From FEN-1250 sp038237245 (GTDB taxonomy: Bacteria > Gemmatimonadota > Gemmatimonadetes > Gemmatimonadales > Gemmatimonadaceae): a stretch of 64,000 nt of DNA. The position numbers were made by a program, and so were the translations under genes. The notes beneath the pieces are model-generated. The model was not told the origin of the DNA. It saw only the letters and a list, made by a program, of their open reading frames with translations, and did no database searches. The stretch spans positions 1 through 64,000 of the forward strand of contig JBBRYY010000002.1 in assembly GCA_038237245.1 (NCBI GenBank), read 5' to 3'. Each line of letters starts with the position of its first letter. The stretch's first letter is position 1. Positions 49,057 to 58,612 of this stretch are shown one piece after another.

Positions 49057-49928
49057 TGGCGCTCTCGAATCTCGCGGCGCGCGTGCTCGTCGCCATCGTC
49101 GCGATCCCGGCGGTCATCGGCGCGGTGTACGCAGGCGGGATCGTGCTCGCGGTGACGCTCGGTCTCGTATCGGCGCTCGCGGCGCGCGAGCTCTACGGCA
49201 TCGCGAAGGCCGGTGGCTACACGCCGCTCGCGCGCACCGGAACCGCGGGCGCATTTCTGCTCCCGATCGGCGTGCACTTCTTCCGCACGGGGCTGTTCAT
49301 TCCGCCGGAGATCGCGCTGGGCGCGGTCGTGATCGTGGCGGTCTTCGCGCTCGCGCTCTTTCGGCGCTCGTCGGAGCAGCATCCGCTCGGCGCTGCCGCG
49401 GTGACGCTGCTCGGCGTGATCTATACGGCGGGCTTTCTCTCGTTCGCGTACGCGCTGCGCTACCACAACTACGTCGTCACTGCGCAGGCGGGAAGTGCGC
49501 TCGTCTTTTATCCGTTCGTGCTCACGTGGATCTCGGACACCGCGGGATACTTCGTGGGACGCGCGTTCGGGAAGTCGAAGCTGATGCCGAGCGTGAGTCC
49601 GGGGAAGACGCGGGCGGGTGCGGTGGGCGCGCTGGCATTCTGCATGCTCGCGAGCTGGGCGTACGCGGACTGGGTGCTCGTGCCGTACGCGAGCCTCGGG
49701 CTCCGCACCGGGACGGCGCTCGTGCTCGGCGCGCTGATTGGCGCGTCGGTGCAGATCGGTGACCTGGTGGAGTCGCTGCTCAAGCGCGAGGGCGGCGTGA
49801 AGGACAGCTCGCACCTCATCCCCGGCCACGGCGGAGTGCTCGACCGTATCGACGGGATGCTCTTCGCGCTTCCGGTCGCATACTTCCTCTTCACGTTCCC
49901 GCAAGTCCTTCTCTTCAAGCCCCGATGA
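49056..49928 (+). CDS. cdsA: Phosphatidate cytidylyltransferase
   Basis: A 290-residue integral membrane protein with about eight helices that forms CDP-diacylglycerol, the precursor of all phospholipids. The C-terminal CDS signature SVSPGKTRAGAVGA... GDLVESLLKREGGVKDSSHL-IPGHGGVLDRIDG is complete. GTG start overlapping uppS; ATGA overlap with dxr. Confidence 0.95.
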   Translation: MALSNLAARVLVAIVAIPAVIGAVYAGGIVLAVTLGLVSALAARELYGIAKAGGYTPLARTGTAGAFLLPIGVHFFRTGLFIPPEIALGAVVIVAVFALALFRRSSEQHPLGAAAVTLLGVIYTAGFLSFAYALRYHNYVVTAQAGSALVFYPFVLTWISDTAGYFVGRAFGKSKLMPSVSPGKTRAGAVGALAFCMLASWAYADWVLVPYASLGLRTGTALVLGALIGASVQIGDLVESLLKREGGVKDSSHLIPGHGGVLDRIDGMLFALPVAYFLFTFPQVLLFKPR

Positions 49929-51058
49929 CCGCGCGCGGCGTGGCGGTGCTCGGCTCGACGGGATCGGTGGGGACCACGGCGCTCCGCGTGCTCGCGCGCC
50001 ACGGCGATCGCTTTCGCGTGGCGGCGCTCACGGCCTTCTCGAACACGGAGCTGCTCGCGGCCCAGGCGGCGGAGTTCAAGCCCTCGTTCGTCGGCGTGTG
50101 CGTGAACGGCGTAACCCCGCATCCCGGGTGGACCGGAGGAGTGGAGTGTCTCGTCGAGGCCGCAACGCGGAGCGACGTGTCCATAGTGATCAATGCGATC
50201 GTCGGCGCCGCGGGGCTCGATGCGACGCTCGCGGCGGTGACGGCGGGGAAGCGTGTCGCGCTCGCGAACAAGGAGACGCTCGTCATGGCCGGTGCGTTGG
50301 TCGCCGAGGCGTGCAGGCGGGGCGGGGGCGAGCTCGTGCCGGTGGACAGCGAGCATAGCGCGATTTTGCAGTGCCTCGCGGGGCGCACGAGTGCGGATGT
50401 GAAGCGTCTCGTGCTCACGGCGTCCGGCGGTCCCTTTCGCGAATGGGATTCCGCCCGGCTCGCGAACGCGACCATCGCGGACGCGCTGCAGCATCCGACG
50501 TGGCGCATGGGAAGAAAGATCTCGATCGACAGCGCCACACTCGCGAACAAGGCGCTCGAGGTCATCGAGGCGCACTTTCTCTTCGGATTGGCATACGACC
50601 AGATCGAGGTCGTCGTGCATCCGCAGAGCATCGTGCACTCGTTCGTCGAGTTCGTCGATGGCAGCGTGCTCGCGCAGATGGGGATGCCGAGCATGGAGCT
50701 CCCGGTGCTGTATGCGCTCACGCATCCCGAGCGCGTCGCCGATAGCGCGATGCCCGCGTTCGACCCGGTGGCGTGGCCCGCGCTCACATTCGAGCGCGTG
50801 CGCGTGGAGGATTTCCCTGCGCTCGCGCTCGGAATCGAGGCGGGACGACGAGGCGGCGCGGCTCCTGCAGTGTTCAACGCCGCGAATGAGCAGGCGGTCA
50901 GCCTTTTCCTCGAGAACCGGATAAGATTCATGGACATCGCGAGCGCGATCGAGAGTGCGCTCGCCACGTGCGGCGATGGTCCGGCCGACACGCGCGCGGC
51001 GGTCATGTCATCCGATGCCGCGGCGCGGCGACACGTTCAGGAGAAGTTTGCATGCTAG
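49925..51058 (+). CDS. dxr: 1-deoxy-D-xylulose 5-phosphate reductoisomerase
   Basis: A 377-residue NADPH enzyme for the second step of the MEP isoprenoid pathway. LGSTGSVGTTALRVLARHGD, ALANKETLVMAGALV, VDSEHSAILQCL (metal Asp/Glu), TASGGPFREW and GRKISIDSATLANKALEVIE are all diagnostic. It gives isoprenoids to the adjacent uppS. Overlaps cdsA at the start and rseP at the end (7 bases). Confidence 0.97.
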   Translation: MTARGVAVLGSTGSVGTTALRVLARHGDRFRVAALTAFSNTELLAAQAAEFKPSFVGVCVNGVTPHPGWTGGVECLVEAATRSDVSIVINAIVGAAGLDATLAAVTAGKRVALANKETLVMAGALVAEACRRGGGELVPVDSEHSAILQCLAGRTSADVKRLVLTASGGPFREWDSARLANATIADALQHPTWRMGRKISIDSATLANKALEVIEAHFLFGLAYDQIEVVVHPQSIVHSFVEFVDGSVLAQMGMPSMELPVLYALTHPERVADSAMPAFDPVAWPALTFERVRVEDFPALALGIEAGRRGGAAPAVFNAANEQAVSLFLENRIRFMDIASAIESALATCGDGPADTRAAVMSSDAAARRHVQEKFAC

Positions 51059-52539
51059 AGTGGCTCCGCACGCCCGCCGCGATCGTGTTCGTCTTCGGGA
51101 TCGTGATTTTCGTTCACGAGCTCGGGCACTTCATCGCGGCGAAGCTCATGGGCGTCTACGCGCCCCGCTTCTCGATCGGCTTCGGGCCGGCGCTGCTCAG
51201 CCACAAGTGGGGCGAGACGGAGTACATCCTCGCCGCGCTCCCGCTCGGCGGCTACGTGCGCATGGCATCGCGCGAGGACGAGTCGATGGCCTTCATCGAG
51301 GGCGGCAGCGAGACGCCGACTGAGGGCGACAAGGCGACGAGCGCGGGAGCGAACGGTGCGCCGGCGATCGTTGCCGGGGAGAAGAAGCCCCGCTACTACG
51401 ATCCGAACGGGATGGCGCCCTTCGGCCCGAAGCCGGTGCCGGAGAATCGCTGGCTCGAGTCGAAGTCGCTGCTCGCGCGGCTCTTCATCATGCTCGCCGG
51501 CGTGACGATGAACTTTACGCTGGGCTTCCTCATCATCGCGGGGATCTTCATCACGGCGGGCGAAGTCGTCTATCAAACGCGCGAGATCGGCGACATCGCC
51601 GGCGTCGCGGCGAGCGACAGCGCGTTTCGCTCGCTCGCACCCGGCGACACGATCCTCTCCGTCGATGGACAGGCGGTACAGAGCTGGAACGACGTCGGCG
51701 AGCGCATCGCCACGGATTCAGCGCCGACGCTCGTGATCGTGACGAACCGCGGTGTTACGTCCATCCCCGTGCAGGACTCCGGCGCGCACTCGCGTCTTGC
51801 CATCGTGAGCACCGTGCTTCGCCCGTATCTGCCACCCGTGGTGGGCCAGGTCGTCGCCGGCCGCGCGGGTGAGCGCGCAGGGCTCAAGGTCGATGACAGC
51901 GTCACTGCGGTGAACGGCGTGCCCGTACGTGGATGGTTCGGGCTCGTCAAGCAGATCGAGGCGTCGCCGGGAAAACCATTGACGCTGAGCGTCAGTCGCG
52001 CTGGAACTCTGCAGTCCGTGATGGTCACTCCCGATTCGACGTCCGACGTCAATCCGATTACCCAGCGCGACACCGTGCTCGGAAAGATCGGCGTCGGTCT
52101 CAAGGATCTCGGTTCACGCCGCCCGATCGGTTACGGTGAAGCGACCAAGGGCGCGTGGCTCACGACGTGGGGGAACGCCGGACTGATCGTGCATACGCTT
52201 CAGCGACTGATCACAGGGCATCAGAGTGTGAAGGGGCTGGCGGGCCCGGTCGGCGTGGGCGTTCAGGCGGGACAGGCCGCGCAGCAAGGATGGCAGTCGC
52301 TACTCTCGCTGCTCGCGCTGCTCAGTATCAATCTCGCCGTTGTGAATCTCGTCCCGATCCCGATCCTCGATGGCGGGCAAATCCTGATCATGATCGCGGA
52401 GTCGATCAAGGGGAATGCGCTGGCGCCGCGCACGCGCGTACTGCTGTTCTACAGCGGCTTCTCCGCAATCATTCTTCTCTTCTCGATCGTCACCTTCAAC
52501 GATCTCACCATGCTCGTGAAGCGGCTCTTCCACCTGTGA
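51052..52539 (+). CDS. rseP: RIP metalloprotease RseP (site-2 protease)
   Basis: A 495-residue intramembrane zinc protease. IVIFVHELGHFIAAKLMGVY is the HExxH-type site (HELGH), LVPIPILDGGQI is the second zinc motif (Asp ligand), and two PDZ-like regions lie between (about 200-260 and 275-345). It cuts anti-sigma factors or signal peptides in the membrane. An insertion of about 50 residues after GGYVRM (residues about 75-130) is longer than in E. coli RseP. ATG 51052 overlaps dxr. Confidence 0.95.
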   Translation: MLEWLRTPAAIVFVFGIVIFVHELGHFIAAKLMGVYAPRFSIGFGPALLSHKWGETEYILAALPLGGYVRMASREDESMAFIEGGSETPTEGDKATSAGANGAPAIVAGEKKPRYYDPNGMAPFGPKPVPENRWLESKSLLARLFIMLAGVTMNFTLGFLIIAGIFITAGEVVYQTREIGDIAGVAASDSAFRSLAPGDTILSVDGQAVQSWNDVGERIATDSAPTLVIVTNRGVTSIPVQDSGAHSRLAIVSTVLRPYLPPVVGQVVAGRAGERAGLKVDDSVTAVNGVPVRGWFGLVKQIEASPGKPLTLSVSRAGTLQSVMVTPDSTSDVNPITQRDTVLGKIGVGLKDLGSRRPIGYGEATKGAWLTTWGNAGLIVHTLQRLITGHQSVKGLAGPVGVGVQAGQAAQQGWQSLLSLLALLSINLAVVNLVPIPILDGGQILIMIAESIKGNALAPRTRVLLFYSGFSAIILLFSIVTFNDLTMLVKRLFHL

Positions 52540-52937
52540 GCACGCGACTCGGATTTCTCGGCATCGCTGCCGCGCTCGCGCTGCTGGGCACACCCTCGCG
52601 CGCGCGCGCGCAGGAAACTGCGTACCGCTTCGAGATCGCGAGTGTCGGAGACAGCACCGTCACCCTCTCGACCGAGAAGCACGAGTGGGTGCGCGCCGGG
52701 CAGAAGGGAATCGCCGTCGATCCGATGCGGCACGACGCACTCGTCGCGCGCTTCGTCATCCTGAAGGTCGACGTGGAGAAGAAGCGAGCACTCGCCGTCG
52801 TCACCGGACAAACGACGCAGCTGACCCTGAGTCACGTCGCGCTCATCGACCGCCCGAACAGGAAATGGTATCAGCAGCCCACGCTGTGGATCGGCGCGGT
52901 GGTGGGCGGTATAATCGGAGCCGTCGCCGCGCACTAG
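52536..52937 (+). CDS. Exported protein with C-terminal membrane helix, 133 aa
   Basis: GTG start overlapping the rseP stop (GTGA). A signal peptide (GFLGIAAALALLGTPSRARA-Q) precedes a beta-rich segment YRFEIASVGDSTVTLSTEKH ... RFVILKVDVEKKRALAVVTG, which resembles a small OB-like or SH3-like fold. A hydrophobic C-terminus LWIGAVVGGIIGAVAAH could be a membrane anchor. Coupling to rseP suggests a role in envelope function; no family recognised. Confidence 0.7.
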   Translation: MSTRLGFLGIAAALALLGTPSRARAQETAYRFEIASVGDSTVTLSTEKHEWVRAGQKGIAVDPMRHDALVARFVILKVDVEKKRALAVVTGQTTQLTLSHVALIDRPNRKWYQQPTLWIGAVVGGIIGAVAAH

Positions 52938-52972
52938 GATGTTGCGCGCGCGGTAGTGCTACGGTGTTCGAG

Positions 52973-54607
52973 CTACTGACAGATCAGCCGCACTCGCAGG
53001 TGCGCCGTGGCGCCCGTGCTGATGGTCACTGTCCCCGAATAATCCGCGCAGTACTTCGCCGAGACGTGCAGCGAGTACGGTCCCTCCGGCACGAGCACCG
53101 GCGCCGCAAGCGGCACCGCGCCCGACGCAATCTCGTGTCCGCCAGTCGAGAGCACGTAGCGGCCTCCGGTCGGCGCCGCATCGAGGGTAAACGTTCCGCA
53201 TCGCTTCGGCGTGAACTGCACCGTCGTCGTCCCCGTCTCGTTGACGCGCACATCGCGCGCGTCCTGCGCGGACGTGCAAGCCGCTGGCGCCGCCACCGAC
53301 ACGATCACGTGATGCACGCCGGCCGTGATCGACTCCGAATGCCAGGTCCCGCGCCCGACGACGGAGCCGTCGAGGTTGATCGTCGCATCCGCCGGCCCCG
53401 CGACGCGCAACACACGCTCGGGCGACTTCACAACGGGCTTGCGCACGGACGCCGTGCGCGTCGCGCGCGACGCGGCCGCAGCGATCGAGTCGCGCGGCAC
53501 GCTGTCCGGCACCGGCGCAGTCACCGGCGTGGGCGCCACCGGCGGACTCGCATTCGCAGCGGTCAGCGTCGAGTCGCGCAGCCGCGTCTCGATCTGCTCG
53601 CCGTGCGCCTTGAGCGCGTTGAGACCGAAGCCAGTCGCGATGAGAATCAGCAGTCCGGCGCCCACCGCGATCGTGCGTGCGCGCGCCGATGGAAGCCGCT
53701 TCGGTTTTGTGATCTCGAGCGCGGCAGTGCTCGCCGCAGGCGTCCGCATTACGACCGTCGGATCGCCGTCTGGCGTGCTCGCGCGGCCGAGTAGCTGCAC
53801 GAGTTCCGTGTGCAGCGCATCGCCGGTGGGGTAGCGCTCCGCCGGATCCTTCGCGAGGCACTTCATGATGACGTGCTCCATCCCGCGCGACAGCGCCGGA
53901 TTGAAGGACCGCGGGCGCGGCGCAGGCTCCTCGATGTGCTGCCTCGCGATCTCGTACCAGTCCTCGCCCTGGAACGGGAGCACGCCGGTGGCAGCCTTGA
54001 AGAGCGTCACGCCGAGCGAATAGATGTCGGCGCGTCCATCGAGCGTTTGCCCGCGCGCCTGCTCAGGGGAGAAGTATTGTGGCGTGCCGACCACCATGTT
54101 CGTTCCCGTCTGCTCCGTGTAGCCGGAGAGCGCGCGGGCGATGCCGAAGTCGGCAACGATCGCATTGCCGTGATCGTCGTAGAGCACGTTGTCGGTCTTG
54201 ATGTCGCGATGGATGACGCCCTCGCGGTGCGCGAACGCGAGCGCGGCGGACACGTCCATCCCGAGGCGAATGAGCAACGTTTCCGGCAGCGTCCCCATGA
54301 TGCGGAGCCGGTCGTCGAGCCCCGTGGGGAGAAAGTCCATCACGAAGTAGACGGCCGAGTCCTCGCGTCCGACGGCGAGGATTCGGATGATGTTCGGATG
54401 GCGCAGCTTCGCCGCCGTGGCGGCCTCCGTGCGGAAGCGCGTCTCGAAGGCCTCTTCGCCCGCGTACTGGGGCTTGAGGATCTTGATCGCGACGGGGATG
54501 TCCAGCTCGGGGTCGTAGCCCTTGTAGACCCAGGCGAAGCCCCCGGACCCGACGTTCGAGTCGACACGAAAGCGGCCGAGATGGCGACCGAGATAGCGCT
54601 CAGGCAA
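52973..54607 (-). CDS. Membrane-anchored Ser/Thr protein kinase with PEGA-like extracytoplasmic part
   Basis: A 544-residue kinase. The cytosolic catalytic domain (about 10-275) has VGSGGFAWVYKGYD (P-loop), Lys42 in VAIKILK, HRDIKTDN (from His133), DFGIARAL (153-160) and SPEQARGQT. A proline/threonine-rich linker leads to one membrane helix (TIAVGAGLLILIATGFGLNA, about 312-332). Outside are an acidic linker and beta-rich repeats with PADATINLDGSVVGRGTWHS and APTGGRYVLSTGGHEIASGA, similar to PEGA domains. Many Gemmatimonadota carry such kinases. Second kinase of the window; ligand unknown. Confidence 0.9.
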   Translation of the reverse strand: MPERYLGRHLGRFRVDSNVGSGGFAWVYKGYDPELDIPVAIKILKPQYAGEEAFETRFRTEAATAAKLRHPNIIRILAVGREDSAVYFVMDFLPTGLDDRLRIMGTLPETLLIRLGMDVSAALAFAHREGVIHRDIKTDNVLYDDHGNAIVADFGIARALSGYTEQTGTNMVVGTPQYFSPEQARGQTLDGRADIYSLGVTLFKAATGVLPFQGEDWYEIARQHIEEPAPRPRSFNPALSRGMEHVIMKCLAKDPAERYPTGDALHTELVQLLGRASTPDGDPTVVMRTPAASTAALEITKPKRLPSARARTIAVGAGLLILIATGFGLNALKAHGEQIETRLRDSTLTAANASPPVAPTPVTAPVPDSVPRDSIAAAASRATRTASVRKPVVKSPERVLRVAGPADATINLDGSVVGRGTWHSESITAGVHHVIVSVAAPAACTSAQDARDVRVNETGTTTVQFTPKRCGTFTLDAAPTGGRYVLSTGGHEIASGAVPLAAPVLVPEGPYSLHVSAKYCADYSGTVTISTGATAHLRVRLICQ

Positions 54608-54703
54608 TAGGAGCCTTTACAGAGGTCAAGACGTCCGTTAACTTATGACGACTCAACGCAATAGGCGCACAGTGCGCACTGGTACGTTCGGAGAATATAC
54701 CGC

Positions 54704-54964
54704 ATGGCGTTCGCAAAAGCACCAATCATCGAGAAGTACAAGTCGCACGAAACCGACACGGGCTCGACGAAGCTGCAGGTCGCGCTGTTGACGGAGCGGA
54801 TCAACTATCTCACCGATCACTTTCGCGCGCACAAGAAGGACAATCATAGTCGTCGTGGACTGCTCAAGATGGTCGGCCAGCGCCGCCGTCTCCTCGACTA
54901 TATGAAGCGCACGGAGCTTGAGGGGTATCGCAAGCTGATTCAACAGCTTGGACTCCGCTACTAA
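54704..54964 (+). CDS. rpsO: 30S ribosomal protein S15
   Basis: An 86-residue S15 (E. coli 89). DTGSTKLQVALLTERINYLT, HFRAHKKDNHSRRGLLKMVG and RRRLLDYMKRTELEGYRKLI are the conserved blocks binding 16S rRNA. It precedes pnp, the usual partner, with a hairpin between. Confidence 0.98.
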   Translation: MAFAKAPIIEKYKSHETDTGSTKLQVALLTERINYLTDHFRAHKKDNHSRRGLLKMVGQRRRLLDYMKRTELEGYRKLIQQLGLRY

Positions 54965-54982
54965 TCGTCGATCACTCGCAAT

Positions 54983-55018
54983 CGCGCGGGTACCCATTCC
55001 GGGTTCCCGCGCGCTTTT
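54983..55018 (+). terminator. Hairpin between rpsO and pnp
   Basis: CGCGCGGGTACCC (54983-54995) and GGGTTCCCGCGCG (55001-55013) form a 13-bp stem with one mismatch, followed by CTTTT. It can end most rpsO transcripts while some read into pnp, as known for this pair in other bacteria. Confidence 0.75.
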
Positions 55019-55036
55019 GTGTTCCAGAGAGAGTAC

Positions 55037-57307
55037 ATGATGCAACGCGTAGAGAGAGATTTCGCGGGCCGGAAGCTCATTGTCGAGACCGGACGCATGG
55101 CCAAGCAGGCGGCAGGGTCCGCCCTGGTCCAGTATGGTGAAACGGTCGTCCTTGCGGCGGTCACCGTCAGCGAGAAGGTCAGCACGCTGCCCTTCTTCCC
55201 ATTGACTGTCGAGTACAAGGAACGTACCTACGCCGCGGGAAAGATCCCCGGCGGCTTCATCAAGCGAGAGGGCCGTCCGCACGACGATGAAATCCTGTCC
55301 GCCCGGATCATCGACCGCTCGATTCGCCCGCTCTTCCCGGAAGGATTCCAGAACGAAGTGCAGGTCTTCGTATACGTGATCTCCGCGGATCAGGAAAACG
55401 ACGCCGACGTCCCCGCGCTCCTCGCGGTGTCGCTCGCGCTCCAGTCCTCGAAGATTCCATGGAACGGGCCACTCGCCGGCGTTCGCATGGGCCGCCTGCA
55501 GGACAAGTGGGTCGTCTGTCCGACCTTCCCGCAGCTCGCCTATAGCGATCTCGACATCATCATCACGGGCTCGAAGGACTCGATCGTCATGGTCGAGGGC
55601 GGCGCGCTCGAAGTTTCCGAAGACGACATCGTCGCCGGCATCACGCTCGGCCACAAGTCGATTCAGGAGCTGATCGCGATCCAGAACGAAATGATCGCGA
55701 AGATGTCCCTCACGAAGATGAAGTGGTCGAAGACGGCGATCGCCGATGATCTCGTCGCCACCGTCAAGAAGCTGGCGGAAGGGAAGATCACCGAAGCGAT
55801 CAACCAGAAGGACAAGCACGCCCGCATCGAGTCCGTCGAGAAGGCGAAGAAGGAAATTGCGGAGCAGTTGGCGACGCAGTATCCCGACAACGCGAAGGAC
55901 ATCTCGTCGCTGGTCGATGACGCCGAGTACAACAGTCTGCGCGGCCAGGTGCTGAACAAGGGCGAGCGCGTGGATGGACGCGGCATGAAGGATGTCCGTC
56001 CGATCACGATCGACACGTCGCTCCTTCCCCGCGTGCACGGTTCCGCGCTCTTCACGCGCGGTCAGACGCAGGCGCTCGTCGCGGTCACGCTCGGCACGTC
56101 GAAGGACGCGCAGCGCCTCGACTCGATCGACGAAGTCGGCGAGCAGTCGAAGACGTTCATGCTCCACTACAACTTCCCGCCGTTCTCCACGGGTGAGGTT
56201 CGCCCGCTGCGCGGCACGAGCCGTCGCGAGATCGGACACGGCAATCTGGCCGAGCGCGCGTTGCAGGCCGTGCTGCCCGATGCTGCGGCCTTCCCGTACA
56301 CGATTCGTATCGTGTCGGATGTGCTCGAGTCGAACGGATCGTCGTCGATGGCGTCGGTGTGCGGCGGCTCGCTCGCGCTGTTCGATGCCGGCGTGCCGAT
56401 TCACGCGGCCGTTGCCGGTGTGGCGATGGGGCTGGTGAAGGAAGGCAGCAAGTACGCGATCCTCACGGATATCCTGGGCACCGAAGATCACCTCGGCGAC
56501 ATGGACTTCAAGGTCGCGGGCACGGAGCAGGGCATCACCTCGATCCAGATGGACATCAAGATCGAGGGACTCGACCTCACCATCATGCGTGAGGCGCTCG
56601 CGCAGGCAAAGGAAGGCCGCCTGCACATCCTCGGCGAGATGAAGAAAGCGCTTGGCGAGGCGCGCGCGGAGCTGTCGCCGTACGCACCGCGCATCGTGAC
56701 GCTGCAGATCAGCCCCGAGAAGATCGGCGATCTGATCGGGCCGAAGGGCAAGACGATCCGCGGCATTCAGGACGAGACGGGCGCAGAGCTCACCGTGGAC
56801 GATACGGGGCTCGTCACGATCGCGGCGGTCGGCGGCGAGGCGATGGAGCGTGCACGTCAGATGATCAAGGCACTCACGGTCGAGCCGGAAATCGGCTCGG
56901 AGTACGAGGGGACGGTCAAGAGCACGACCGCTTTCGGAGCATTCGTCGAGATCCTGCCGGGCACGGAAGGGCTGGTGCACATCTCCGAGCTCGCGCACGG
57001 CCGCACGGACAAAACGGAAGACGTCGTCAAGAAGGGCGAGCGCGTTCGCGTGAAGCTCATCGATCGTGATGAGCGCGGCCGCCTGCGTCTCTCGATGAAG
57101 GCGCTCGTACCGAAGCCGGAAGGAACGCCTGACGATGCGAATGGCTCGTCGCGCGGACCGCGTCGCGAGGAAGGCGCCGGTGTCGCGGCGGATGGTAGTG
57201 CCCCCGCTGATGGCAGCGCTACTGCCGATGTCGGCTCGTCCGGCGGTGAGGATCGCGGCCGTCGTGGTGGCTCCGGTTCGCGCGGCGGAGGTCGTTCGCG
57301 CCGGTGA
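55037..57307 (+). CDS. pnp: Polyribonucleotide nucleotidyltransferase (PNPase)
   Basis: A 756-residue 3'-to-5' phosphorolytic exoribonuclease. Two RNase PH-like cores (about 5-220 and 300-540), with PLTVEYKERTYAAGKIPGGF, RGTSRREIGHGNLAERALQA and DILGTEDHLGDMDFKVAGT. A KH domain (about 550-610, IGPKGKTIRGIQDETGAEL) and an S1 domain (about 615-690, GTVKSTTAFGAFVEILPGTE) follow, then a Gly/Arg-rich tail that may bind RNA or partners. ATG 55037 is chosen over GTG 55019. Confidence 0.97.
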   Translation: MMQRVERDFAGRKLIVETGRMAKQAAGSALVQYGETVVLAAVTVSEKVSTLPFFPLTVEYKERTYAAGKIPGGFIKREGRPHDDEILSARIIDRSIRPLFPEGFQNEVQVFVYVISADQENDADVPALLAVSLALQSSKIPWNGPLAGVRMGRLQDKWVVCPTFPQLAYSDLDIIITGSKDSIVMVEGGALEVSEDDIVAGITLGHKSIQELIAIQNEMIAKMSLTKMKWSKTAIADDLVATVKKLAEGKITEAINQKDKHARIESVEKAKKEIAEQLATQYPDNAKDISSLVDDAEYNSLRGQVLNKGERVDGRGMKDVRPITIDTSLLPRVHGSALFTRGQTQALVAVTLGTSKDAQRLDSIDEVGEQSKTFMLHYNFPPFSTGEVRPLRGTSRREIGHGNLAERALQAVLPDAAAFPYTIRIVSDVLESNGSSSMASVCGGSLALFDAGVPIHAAVAGVAMGLVKEGSKYAILTDILGTEDHLGDMDFKVAGTEQGITSIQMDIKIEGLDLTIMREALAQAKEGRLHILGEMKKALGEARAELSPYAPRIVTLQISPEKIGDLIGPKGKTIRGIQDETGAELTVDDTGLVTIAAVGGEAMERARQMIKALTVEPEIGSEYEGTVKSTTAFGAFVEILPGTEGLVHISELAHGRTDKTEDVVKKGERVRVKLIDRDERGRLRLSMKALVPKPEGTPDDANGSSRGPRREEGAGVAADGSAPADGSATADVGSSGGEDRGRRGGSGSRGGGRSRR

Positions 57308-58566
57308 CCGCCGTCTCGTCGCCGCCCGACACCGGGCTGCGCACTGCAGAGTTGTCGAACGGACTGACCGTACTCTCGGAGCACATGCCGGGAGTGCGGT
57401 CGGTTGCTTTCGGCGCCTGGGTGCGGGCCGCGTCGGTCCATGAAACGCCCGAGCGGATGGGTGTGTCGCATCTGCTCGAGCACATGGTGTTCAAGGGAAC
57501 GAAGAACCGTTCCGCGAGGGAGATCGCGCTTTCACTCGAGATTCTGGGTGGATCGCTCGATGCCTACACCGCGCGCGAGCACACGTCGTATCAGGCGCGT
57601 GTGCTCGACGAGCATCTCATCGATGCCGTCGACGTCATCGGCGACCTGATCTTCCGGCCGCTGCTGCGGCGCGAAGATCTTTTGCTCGAGCGGAAGGTCG
57701 TGCTCGAGGAGATCGGGATGGTCGACGACACGCCGGATGATCTCGTCTTCGAGCTGCACAACGAGAAGCTGTGGGGGAAGCATCCGTATGGCCACTCGAT
57801 TCTGGGGACGCGCGAGACGGTTTCCGCGCTCGGCGTGAAGGAGCTCAAGGAGCTGCATGCGCGCGCGTACCACCCGAGTCAGATCGTGGTGGCGTGCTCG
57901 GGGAACGTCGTGCACGAGCAGCTGATCGAGGCGCTGGAGCGCACGGGCTGGGGCGAGGTCTCGCGCGGCGACGCGACGCCGCTCGTGATCCCGGCCGCGA
58001 GCCCCGCCCCGCCGTCACGCACGCACGTGGACCGCGAGAGTGCGCAGACGCACATCGTCTTCGGCGCGACGACCGTGGCGCATCACGACCCGCGGCGATA
58101 CGCGGTGGCGCTGGTGGACACGATCTTTGGCGGCGGGATGAGCTCGCGGCTGTTCCAGCGGATTCGCGAGGAGCTCGGCCTCGCGTACTCGGTGCACACG
58201 TTCCAGAGCTTCCACCCGGATACGGGCGTGGCGGGCGTGTACGTCGGGACATCGCCGGAGACGGCCCAGCAGGCGTCGGACGCCATCGACGAGGAGCTCG
58301 ACAAGTTGGCGGCGCACTCGCTCACGGAGGAGGAGATCCGGGACGGGAAGAGCCAGTTGAAGGGGCAGGTGACGCTGTCGCTGGAGAGCGTGACCTCGCG
58401 GATGTACCGGGCGGCTGGCGTCGCGCTGTACCATGAGCCATATCGGTCGCTGGAGGAGGTACTGGCGCTCATCGATGCCATCACGCCTGAGACCATCGCG
58501 GAGGTCTGCGCCCAATTCTATCCTTCCAGCCGTCAAACCGTTCTGAGTCTCGGCCCCACATCGTAA
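57304..58566 (+). CDS. M16-family zinc peptidase
   Basis: A 420-residue protease of the processing-peptidase type. The inverted zinc motif HLLEHMVFKGTKN (H-x-x-E-H) is near residue 57, with EEIGMVDDTPDD after about 75 residues carrying the third ligand, and GGGMSSRLFQRIREELGLAY in the second half. GTG start overlapping pnp by four bases; rpsO-pnp-M16 is a common order in bacteria. Location cytosolic, since no signal peptide is seen. Confidence 0.92.
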   Translation: MTAVSSPPDTGLRTAELSNGLTVLSEHMPGVRSVAFGAWVRAASVHETPERMGVSHLLEHMVFKGTKNRSAREIALSLEILGGSLDAYTAREHTSYQARVLDEHLIDAVDVIGDLIFRPLLRREDLLLERKVVLEEIGMVDDTPDDLVFELHNEKLWGKHPYGHSILGTRETVSALGVKELKELHARAYHPSQIVVACSGNVVHEQLIEALERTGWGEVSRGDATPLVIPAASPAPPSRTHVDRESAQTHIVFGATTVAHHDPRRYAVALVDTIFGGGMSSRLFQRIREELGLAYSVHTFQSFHPDTGVAGVYVGTSPETAQQASDAIDEELDKLAAHSLTEEEIRDGKSQLKGQVTLSLESVTSRMYRAAGVALYHEPYRSLEEVLALIDAITPETIAEVCAQFYPSSRQTVLSLGPTS

Positions 58567-58612
58567 CTGCCGCGCCAAGAGCGCGTAACCACTTTATCAA
58601 GCGGAGTCGTTC